Made by a program: the position numbers and the translations under genes. The notes under the pieces were generated by a model, which saw only the letters and a list, made by a program, of their open reading frames with translations, was not told the DNA's origin and made no database searches. From positions 17,069,247-17,133,246 of the forward strand of contig CM076662.1 in assembly GCA_038496675.1 (NCBI GenBank): 64,000 nucleotides of DNA, read 5' to 3'. This document shows, piece by piece, positions 12,839 through 21,875 of the stretch. The DNA comes from Rachycentron canadum (Eukaryota; Chordata; Actinopteri; Carangiformes; Rachycentridae). The number at the start of each line of letters is the position of its first letter. The stretch's first letter is position 1.

Positions 12839-15800
12839 TTACAGCTTGGATTCAGCATGAATAGCAACAAAGGGGTCTTCATCTCTGTTGCTGATCCTGA
12901 AGTGAGCACGTCCATCACCACCTACTTGGATCTGCTTCCCTGTGCACCTGTTTCCTTCCTTCTGGCCAGAAATGACGTCACAGTATTTGCCACCAGGCAT
13001 GCCAGTGTTCAGGGTCACATCCAGGTCCCTTATGGTGAAAACAAGGACCATATTGTTTTTAAAGCCACCGCATGTCACCATTCAATTGACAAACATGAAG
13101 TATAAACCTACAGGATATTTGTTGGTTAGATATCAGACACAAGCCTGAGTGAAAAAAGTTGAAAAAAAAAAAAAACGAAGAGAGAAGTTTTCTTTAGTGT
13201 CACATGAATTGAGTATTTTCTGATAGGTAAAGAGTCCTTACCAGTCATCATTGTTAAAGACAATGAAACCGCGATTACCACGTCCAAAAGCAACCTGGTT
13301 GCTCTGGTTGTCCCACCAGTTGGAGTGAGGTTGACCATTGACAACGTTACGGAAGATGACCATGTTCCTGAGGACAAGACAAGGATTTTGTGAAGAATAA
13401 ATTCAGTTTCTGAATTTGAGAAAAGGTAGACATACACTAAAGATCCTTCCCACATAAGAGGTGAAATTTTTGTTTGTCAAAGAAAAGATGAAAGTGCTAC
13501 GCCAACTTTCTAGGAAAGTTAGTGTGGAAAGATTGATTATATAACTGCACATTTTAGCTATTTAAGATAATAATAACATGAAAAGACTTTTTCAGTGGAA
13601 GTGAATATTCGGTGCATAAGGTCAGCAGTATGTGTGCTGCTTTCTGAGGACTCACTTGATCTGACGCCATCTGTGCTCACACACCCATCCATCTCCACAT
13701 GTCTGGTCAGGGTTGATGGGAACCGACTTGGTGGATCCATCACTATGGCTGGGGGGGCCCATCCAGTCATTCTGATCCTACAATAATTGATAAATGGGTT
13801 TAACAGAAAATGTTCCAAATACATACTATACATTGCACATTAACATTATTTCTACTCTAAAGGGAACCTACCTTTCCATTCACAATGTGGCGGTTCCAGC
13901 GGAAGCTAGACATCACTCTGGTTACTCCATAAGGGTGGGCCAGCATGTAGCCAACAGCCATCTTGTGGAGCCTGGAGTCCCAGAAGGTAACGATGGAAGC
14001 GCCACCAGCACCATGGCCTCTCTGGTTGTCATGGTTATCGATGAAAACGACAGCATTGCCATCAGGCATGAAACCCCAACCCTCTCCCCAGTTCCTGGAG
14101 ATAAGAACACAATTTTAATCACAAGGAGTTCACCTCTTAAACACCCATAGCAGTGGTAGTCAATGATCATTTATAAAACATTTTGTACCTAGAAACCTTG
14201 GTAAATAAGAACTTATTTGTCCAATCTAGCAGGAAGGGACTGTAGCGATAGCATGGTTTAATCACCTCTTCTGATATATCGGATTGATATATTATTGATA
14301 TGAAACATACATACTTGGTGTAACACAGCTTCTCCCCATTCCATTTTCTGAAGACAGTTCCCAGTTTGGCACCATATTTGAACTCAGTTACCCTTCCCAG
14401 ATGGGTATACTCTCTAAACGAGATGCCCTCACCTCCCAGATCAATAACCTAGAGGGAAAACAGCACATGATTTGTGTCATCCATGCAACGTGAAGAACAA
14501 ATGGTTTATATTAACCAGAATTGTCAAAAACTTATGGAACAAATAAACTTCTTGGTTCTGTAATAACAAGAACCATGCTTGTGCTGACAAATCCTCATGT
14601 CTTTTAACTGAAGTTAGAGCACAAAATTATTTTTGTGCTCAGGGGCTGATTTTCAGTTTACCAACTCTAAGTTGTATTTTATATCATTACACTCAGGTGT
14701 AGCATATCATTTGTGCTCTTCAGGTGCTTATCAGGTAATAATGACTTCTTTTATAGTGACATCTGCACCCTGAACACTTGTGTTTGTGTTTGCCAACTTG
14801 ATTTCTTTGCTTGTTTTCCCATGGCTCCCTCGGCTGACTGCTGCTTTGTGTTATCAGTCACAAATACTGGGACACATGGGCGTTTCGTATTTCTCCAGTC
14901 ACATGCTTGCATACAGACTGCATCTGGGGATTGGCCAATCATGCACTTGAATGTAAATATATATTAGAGCCACAAATGAAATATGCACCTGCAGTGTATT
15001 CAATAGCATAGGTATGTACTTTCGAGATATGAAACCATTCCTGTGTGAAAATAAAAGGAATGTCTATAAGTGTGCTTTAAAAAACCTCCTGGAAGATGAA
15101 GGGTCTGGAGCCACCAGGGAACCATTTAGTGTTGAGGTTGTGCAGACGACCGTAGATAGCAGCCAGGTCACCGGGCCACATGTGCTTGCAGGCATCCACT
15201 CTGAATCCAGCCACACCCATGTCAATCAGCGTGTTCAAGTAGTCGGCCACCTTGCCCCTAACATAATCCTTCTCCAGGGCGAGGTCCAACAGACTAACCA
15301 GACGACAGTCGCGTACCTGAAGCAGTCAACATTTATTGGATTGTGCATCTTTCTCCTCCTACTAATATAATCACTTTTATAGTAATGTATGTTTTTTTGA
15401 TTTATCTGTTGTTAGTCCCATTATGTTTATATTACAGTGGTCAGGCGTGCACTAGTTGGTTTCTGACTAAACTGTGTTTTATTGAACAGAGCAAAAAACT
15501 ACTGTGCAATACTAAAATAAGAATTAGAGAAAAATAACATTGTTCAGACAGTTTCTCTCTGTTACATGAATTACCTGATAAGCGTCACCATAGTTTTCAA
15601 TGTCACCACTGCCAGTCCTGCACTTGTTGTCATTGAAGTCCCAGTGGGAATAGGGGACACTGGGGAAGTCCCTATTGCCAGCATTGAACCAGCTTCCACA
15701 GGAAGAGTGGGTTCCCTCTCCAGCCCCAGCTCCACACATGTGATTGATGATCGCATCCACATAAATGTTGACCTGTTGGGAGTATGGTAGATGCAACAAA

Positions 15801-17273
15801 CCACAAACCAAATCAATATCTCTCCTCCCTCCTTTATCCTCTCTTTTTCTATGCATATTTAAGTTTGTCAAGTCATAGAAAAATGTTACAGAAGCACAGC
15901 TCACTACTGTTGTAGTGTTGGTGGTCCAAACACATGACGCCACAAAGCAGATGTTTTATATGAAAATGTGAAAGATAATAAGACAAGACTCATCAATTTG
16001 GTAAATTTATGCTTTTCATTTAAAAACACCTTCTGTTTCAAAATGCCAGGTGCCTGTTGTGATAAAACAGTTTGATAATGATGCAGAAAGCATCAAGTGG
16101 TGTGAAATGTATCTGGTAAGAATTTGTTGTCTTGTACCCTGCTGTAGATTTATGAAGTGTTGTCAAACGCAGAAGAACAATGATTCTAATGCGTTTCAAT
16201 AAATCACTGTAGTTTACCCCAACGTTGTTGCATCTGGTGATCATGTCTTTAAGCTCATTCTTGCTGCCAGATCTGGAGCACAGGTTGTAGCTGATTGGCT
16301 GGTACCTCTGCCACCAGGGCCTCCAAGGACTGTTCAGAATAATGTGCTCGTTTGGAGGAGAGATCTGAGCAACAATTAGGGAAAACATTTAATCAGTTTT
16401 AACACAGGAAAAATACGGTTGCTAAGTTTGCTTACAGTGAGTGAACTGTACAGTTTCGAGGGTGGGAGGGCACTAGAACAAATTTATACAATAGTTCAGT
16501 TTAAACATCAAAGTGGAAGTATAGTTGTATAAGGTGGCTCGGGAAGAACTTTCTAAAGTTTGTGATGACCCTGATAATCGTTTCGAGGAGAGATGATATG
16601 GAGGTCATGAAGTTTTTTTTTAGAATTATTGAACCCATCAAGAGACTATATTATGCAGATTAAGAGGCCTAACTTTATCTTGCGCTTTCCATTGGCCTGA
16701 AAAGATGATAATCACTATTATTCTTTTCAAATTAAAATCTTTTTTGTTAGAAATGAACCATCCTTCATCAACAGAAAGTAAATCAGTGACGTTCAAGGCA
16801 GCAAATGACACCTCTATATAAAGAAAAGCTGGAATTCACCAGTCAACCAACAATATTTTCTTTTCTGCTTAATAGTGGGTAATTATTCTCTTGTACTGAA
16901 GTGTACAATACATATTTCATATGTATATAATTAAAGACCTTGTTTTTACTGCCATTTGTAGAAATCTATGTGCAAACTGTCCGGTCCATCATCAACATGC
17001 GGCTTGATTACTGTTCATTGATTTACTGTGAAAAAGAAAAAGAAGCAGTTATCCTCCCTTGCTAAGACTAGAATATGCTACACGCCTGTGTTCAGCCATA
17101 CATACCTGAACTCCTCCAAAGCCATTGGGACCCAGGAAGCGCTCGCACTCTGCAGCAATGTCGGCCCAGCGCCACTCAAAAAGGTGGACAATGGCTGTCC
17201 TTCCGTGCTTGATGTGAGGGTTGTGCTGGGCAATGCTGAGCCCGAACAGAGCCACCAGAATGACCCACTTCAT
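12839..17273 (-). CDS. amy2a: pancreatic alpha-amylase, copy 2 (downstream copy), complete
   Basis: Secreted EC 3.2.1.1 enzyme that cuts internal alpha-1,4 bonds of starch and glycogen. Nine coding exons, read right to left: 17106-17273, 16218-16364, 15575-15772, 15086-15316, 14315-14448, 13872-14094, 13656-13777, 13242-13367 and 12839-13028 (TAA stop). The total is 1539 bp or 512 residues, the normal vertebrate length. All introns begin GT and end AG and all phases join. The signal peptide covers residues 1-15 and the mature protein starts at Gln16. Catalytic Asp212, Glu248 and Asp315 are present. So are calcium ligands Asn115, Arg173, Asp182 and His216, chloride ligands Arg210, Asn313 and Arg352, and the GHGAGGAS flexible loop. 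The mammalian NxS glycosylation site is kept as NQS. One oddity is the exon 4 donor, which reads GAG/GTTTTT and is weak; retaining that intron would add Val-Phe and stop. Copy 1 upstream is about 91% identical. The symbol is by family; ortholog naming among fish copies is unresolved. Confidence 0.96.
15086..15316 (-). CDS. amy2a: amylase copy 2, exon 4 (weak donor, identical block)
   Basis: This 231-bp exon encodes residues 172-248, including catalytic Asp212 (in GFRVDACKH) and Glu248 (the last codon). Positions 15086-15230 match copy 1 (24708-24852) base for base, while the adjoining introns differ at once. The donor at 15085 reads GTTTTTTAAA, against GTAGTTTATT in copy 1. Eight differences fall in the remaining 86 bp. 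Confidence 0.95.
16985..17027 (+). mobile_element. short LINE reverse-transcriptase fragment in amylase intron 1
   Basis: The plus-strand translation reads IINMRLDYCSL, close to the SRLDYCNSLL motif typical of fish LINE (L2/CR1-type) polymerases. It lies inside the 741-bp intron 1 of copy 2, which is 236 bp in copy 1. An insertion would account for part of that size difference. Only about 40 bp are recognisable. Confidence 0.35.
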
Positions 17274-17313
17274 ACTTGCCCTGGAGGAGACAGAATGTCA
17301 CACTCGCTGTTAA

Positions 17314-17386
17314 TATTTATACAGATTTTTTTCCCTCACAGACCAATGACAGGCTGACATATATCAGCATGGATATTAAACAGGTG
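17314..17386 (-). promoter_or_regulatory. amylase copy 2 core promoter
   Basis: On the minus strand a TATAAATA box lies at 17314-17321, 41-48 nt upstream of the ATG. An ATTGG (inverted CCAAT) lies at 17343-17347 and a CACCTG E-box at 17381-17386, within the block AAAGAAGCACCTGTTT. The same elements stand at the same spacing upstream of copy 1. CACCTG is the bHLH half-site of the pancreatic factor PTF1 in mammalian amylase promoters. The TTTCCC half-site does not occur here at the canonical adjacent spacing. Transcription probably starts about 15 nt before the ATG. Confidence 0.7.
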
Positions 17387-17399
17387 CTTCTTTATCAAA

Positions 17400-20080
17400 G
17401 TTTCCTAGCTTCTTTCAAAACAAGTGGAAAAAAATAGCTCTGAGGTACATAGAAACTTAAAACATAAGGTGTGCGTAATACCTTTACTCAAACATAAAAA
17501 ATAAGATGAAACTGAAAATGTACCAGAGATCTGAATGTTTCCCTATTCCTCCTCTGAAATGCCAGTGATATCTCTGTGAAATGTGTGTTATCCTTTGTGG
17601 AGGTCAAACCAGTCCAAAGGTATCACGGCCTTGTCATGTGGCAGCTGGATGAACTTCCCACATACTCAGCTTCAACACTAATACAAAAAACATTATTTTC
17701 TGCCTTCAGACATTAGCTGAATGCCATATTACGTTTGTAAAGTTTATGTTCCACTGCAAATATGGAGACATAAACAACATTTACTTTTCCACATGTCTGA
17801 ACTTTATAGCACATAAAACTGTGTTAAACATAAAAAAGTGTTGGAGAGACTTGACATGAATTTGGCAATTAGCCCTAAATGTTGAATAACAGTGATTTTG
17901 CAATGACCTATCAGGTTGTGTCCAGTAGGAAAACAGTATGGTTGTTTTTATCTTACAGCCCAAGAATTTACTGCCATGGAAATTGGAAGAGTGCCTTGGT
18001 TTTCTTTGTAAAGATATTAAAATGCATGTTGTCACATATCAAACAAATGTTTATTAAATATGCAATGCGCAGTGCTATGTTGCAGCTGACATTATTTTCC
18101 TGGTTCCCAGTTTTCACGCAGTGTACAACATATTAAAAATGGTTCTCTGTGTGAACTGTTTGGGTGAGATGCCTTTACCAGGTGTTCTTTTATAAGGTGC
18201 TGCACCAGTTCACCCATGTAGACCAGTAGTTAGAGGATGAATTCTCTTCTGGGGGTGACGTCCACACTCTGAGGAAGAAAAGGTAGCATGAATTAAAACC
18301 CCATGCAAAAAGGGACCGTTCAGCCAAAATTTGAATATTGTCCATTGTAGAGCAGGCTAAGTCTCTGAAAATTGTCAACAGCTTTTTAGTTTTCATTTTA
18401 TTACAGCCATAGAACAGTATGTGTATTTAATTACACCATAATGTATCCTATGGGAAATAGGGTCACATGGCCACTGAGCCAAGGAGAAGCAGCTGTGCTG
18501 ACTGGTCAACTCGCACAGGTGTCTTGAATGGTCTTTCTGTGGTCGTTCTGTCCTTAACTCATTCAATGTTTGTCCTTCAGCTGAGCTGGTTTGTTCCTAA
18601 CTGGGATGAGTGAGTAGTTTATTTCATTATATTTCCTCAAGTCAAGTTTATTTTGTTGTTAGGCAGTACATCTAATCTCCTTGGTTTGTTCTCACCTGAA
18701 TATATATGTCACAGTTGCATATAAGTCATAATGTACTGATTGATTGATTTAGACTTAGTATTGTTTCTTGATTTATCCAAGAAGTTTGTTCACTTTCTTT
18801 TATTTGTAGAAATTTAACCACTCACACTTCACTGACTTCAAGCAAAAGATTAAACACTTTGAAATAAAACCTGTTGACTGCTTCTCCTGCTTTGATCACA
18901 TCAATTAAATCAAGTTCTGTTTAATCATAAAACACATACATGTTTGAGAGATGTTTGTGTAATTTCTTACATCAAAATTAGTGTTTGAAATCTTACATTT
19001 TATATCTAATTTAAAATCTGGATGAGACTTGGTAGGATTATGGGGTGAGCAGCAAGGAAACTTATTTCCCTCAGTGCCTCAAAGTAATTTCAGCTTTATA
19101 ACTTGTGTAGCCCAACTGATGAGCAAGCCTTTCATTTTTTTTTTTAAATAAAAAAAATACTTTTTTACTTTTTAAGGCTGACATTTGCCAGCATGTCTTC
19201 CAGAGTGAATTCCAGATGTTTTTCTGCTTTGTTAATTTGCAGCTATTAATGAGGGTTCTTTGAAGCATGTAATTCTTGCATTTTGTTTGATAAGTACTAT
19301 ATATATACTTTAATTGTAATTGAACTGTATTGAGCAGCCTGATTTGAGGACTCCCTGATTTTTAGCTTTAGGATAGATAGTATGGACTATATTGTGCTTC
19401 CTGGGCAAAGGAATAATGTGATTATTTAAGGCTTTTATCAGTCAAAATAGCTTTCAAATGAATAAACTGTATGTTTATGAATGCTGTGATTAGTTTTTAT
19501 TAGTAACTTGAACTTAATGCACAGCTGCTGTTAGGCCTGTGGAGTTGTGGAGTTTAACTTCACCTCACCAGCAGCTGAAGTTCATGGGTTTTGTTTCTGT
19601 TGTTCAATCTTGTGTTTTATCTGGAGGTTTTTTCATGTTGGCTGGTGTCGGTGAACATGTGTATACTCAAATTGTGTAGCTGGGTCATTTAATAAAAGAG
19701 CAGTCAATGTAAGATGACTCTATCCTGCATCTAAGGGAAGGACCTGAACTGGTTCTGGGCCGAGTCTAACACGTGTGGCGTGGTTCAGTTTGGTCCTTTT
19801 TTAAAACCCCAGTTTCACACATTACAACGGGTCTCTGACATTGTGTGTCCATGAGATGTTTGTGTAATTTCTCACAATATTACACCAACCCTTCGGCGAG
19901 AAGTCCGACGATAAGAAAACTGGGGATTAAGCAAACGCCGACACTTCTCATACCCGTGACAGTTTCGGAAGTCAGGTGAACAGGAAACGGAAAGAACAAG
20001 CGCGCATCTCAGGGAGTTGCGTTCATGGACGGCCAACATACGGGTACTTGACAAATAACGCGCCAATACTGCTTTATATG
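17400..20080. other. intergenic between the amylase copies, left part
   Basis: AT-rich sequence with no recognisable exon. It contains two copies of a 24-bp motif (18948-18971 and 19853-19876) that differ at one base, which may be the edges of an inserted element of about 880 bp. Confidence 0.4.
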
Positions 20081-20082
20081 TG

Positions 20083-20083
<1 letters not shown>

Positions 20084-20113
<30 letters not shown>

Positions 20114-20114
20114 A
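20084..20114 (+). repeat. C20-A11 homopolymer junction
   Basis: Twenty C followed by eleven A. It is prone to length error in assembly, so any reading frame across it is unreliable. Confidence 0.9.
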
Positions 20115-20257
20115 GCATCATGGCCGCAGTGAGCCGGAGCCTCCTCCAGTGGGCAGTCGGCGGCCATCAAGAGGACACGGGTCCCGGCGTCTTCATCGTG
20201 TCGACGGACTCAAACATCTATTATTGCCTTTTGTAATCAATTTTCCACTATTGAAGG
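20115..20257 (+). other. GC-rich exon-like segment with strong donor, unassigned
   Basis: A locally CpG-rich stretch contains ATGGCCGCAG in good start context at 20120 and ends in the consensus donor GAAG/GTAAGTCC at 20257/20258. The frame from that ATG stops before the donor after about 38 codons. A second frame is open through the donor. A possible partner exon lies at 21500-21561 on the same strand. This could be the first exon of a non-coding RNA, of a small gene or of a mobile element. I recognise no product. Confidence 0.2.
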
Positions 20258-21178
20258 TAAGTCCGACGGTGTCGCAGGTTTTTAACTTGACTTTCTTTGT
20301 GTTAAAAGCTTCGTTTATTGACGCTGCGTTTGAATAGTGCAGCATCTACTGACCAGAATATAATACAGCTAAATATATTTTATCACAAATACCAGTAACC
20401 TATAATTTTATGTTCTAACCAGATATTTTTAGAGATTACGGCAAACACAAATGTTTTCTATGCATCAATTTTATTGTCAAATTAGGTAGTGTCTGTTTTT
20501 AATGAAGTAGGGAATCTGGCTGTGGAGTTTATTTTGAAAAATGCGCTGTTCAATTTAGGATTTAACTGTTTGTACTAAGATGCTTTAGTTTTATATTATA
20601 CTGAGAAGTTTGATGTGCAGCATTTGTCTTTAAAAACTCAAACTCTCTTAACTTTACTCTTAAATGTCACCTTTTGTAAAATATAGTAAATTATTTCTCA
20701 AAATTGTCGTAAAGAGCTGCTCTAAATGTCTGTTTCATTTTTATGGTCCCCCAACACCAACAAGAAGCACACATCATACCTGTATGGGCTCCAGTCAGGA
20801 GCCAGGTAGACGATGCTTAGACAGTTTTCAAAAAGTCATGGTAAATTTAACCTTTGTAAACATGTAAAATAAAGCTGAATGAGAAATTCAAATTTGTCCA
20901 TGTTGAAGATATGTATTTGTCTTTAAAGTGACTTTTCTGATCTGAATGTTACAAAGCTATGGTAACACAAGGACATTGTGAAAGAAGTGTTTTGTTTTTT
21001 TTTCTCAACATGTGTCTGTATGCAGAGCAGAAAACTGCATGTAAAACGCAGCGTTCAAAGTTTCCACACAGTCTGTGATGCTGCAATTACAAGTGCAAAA
21101 TTTGACCATGTTTTTCAACTTGATTCTAACTGGACAGTGAGGGTCAAGTCACAAAGCAGCGTCCAGTCGGAGTGCAGA

Positions 21179-21308
21179 GGTTCTGTTGCCTTCATCTCCA
21201 CTGAAGACGCTGAAAGGTGTAGTAGGTTATCAACCCCCGCGCCGTCGTCCATCTTGAAAATCTAGTATACCTTTCAGGATCTGCCGTAGAAATAAAGGCA
21301 GCAGAACC
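21179..21308. repeat. imperfect inverted repeat (hairpin), 39-bp arms
   Basis: The arm at 21179-21217 and the reverse complement of the arm at 21270-21308 agree at 31 of 39 bases by hand count. They are separated by a 52-nt loop. Most mismatches are C/T transitions that would still allow G-U pairing in RNA. It could be a fold-back or MITE-type element, or a transcribed hairpin. Confidence 0.6.
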
Positions 21309-21499
21309 ACCTGCTCTGTCTACCTCCATGCCAAGTTTGTTTCCTGCTCTATGTCTGTTCAGATTTTGACAAAAGCATTTAGTCTCTGTGTCTTTGTGTT
21401 ACTTTGCCATTAATATAATTTGTTCAGTTTTAGTAACAAAGTCTTGTCTGCTCTCTAATGGGAAGTCATTTTATTTAATACAATGATGTTTTCATAGGG

Positions 21500-21561
21500 A
21501 AGCAAGAATCCACCTCAGACCAGTACCACACATGATGATGATCCACAAGCAGCAACAAATG
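21500..21561 (+). other. second exon-like segment, unassigned
   Basis: Acceptor 'gatgttttcatag' precedes about 60 open bases ending at AAATG/GTAAGT, a consensus donor. In frame with the open reading of 20115-20257 it would encode a short hydrophilic segment with TTHDDDPQAATN. There is no family match. It lies on the strand opposite the amylases, about 300 bp beyond the polyadenylation signal of copy 1. Confidence 0.2.
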
Positions 21562-21829
21562 GTAAGTTATGCATTTAACTACCCCATACTTGTATGGGCT
21601 CAAATTTGCATCCACATTATTTAGAATTTCTAAAGTGATAACAAATAACTCCAATATTTGTAGTTTTGAATCAGCATTTGTAAACCTGCAACATACGTCT
21701 TCATGACAAATCTGTCCAATTGAAGAAATTGTGCTGTGGTGTTTCTTCTTTAATTTTCTTTAACATCGCAGCTGCTTGGCTAGCTTAGTTAACTAAATAA
21801 TTTGTGGATCAATAAAACAATAAAATAAG

Positions 21830-21852
21830 TTTTTTTTTTTTTTTTTTTTTTT
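21830..21852. repeat. T23 homopolymer
   Basis: Twenty-three T on the plus strand. On the minus strand this is an A tract just 3 nt beyond the AATAAA of amylase copy 1, so oligo-dT primed cDNAs could prime internally here. Confidence 0.95.
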
Positions 21853-21855
21853 AAG

Positions 21856-21861
21856 TTTATT
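21856..21861 (-). terminator. polyadenylation signal of amylase copy 1
   Basis: AATAAA on the minus strand starts 14 nt after the TGA stop codon (21876-21878), giving a very short 3' untranslated region. Confidence 0.75.
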
Positions 21862-21875
21862 TTGAGAAAATGTGT

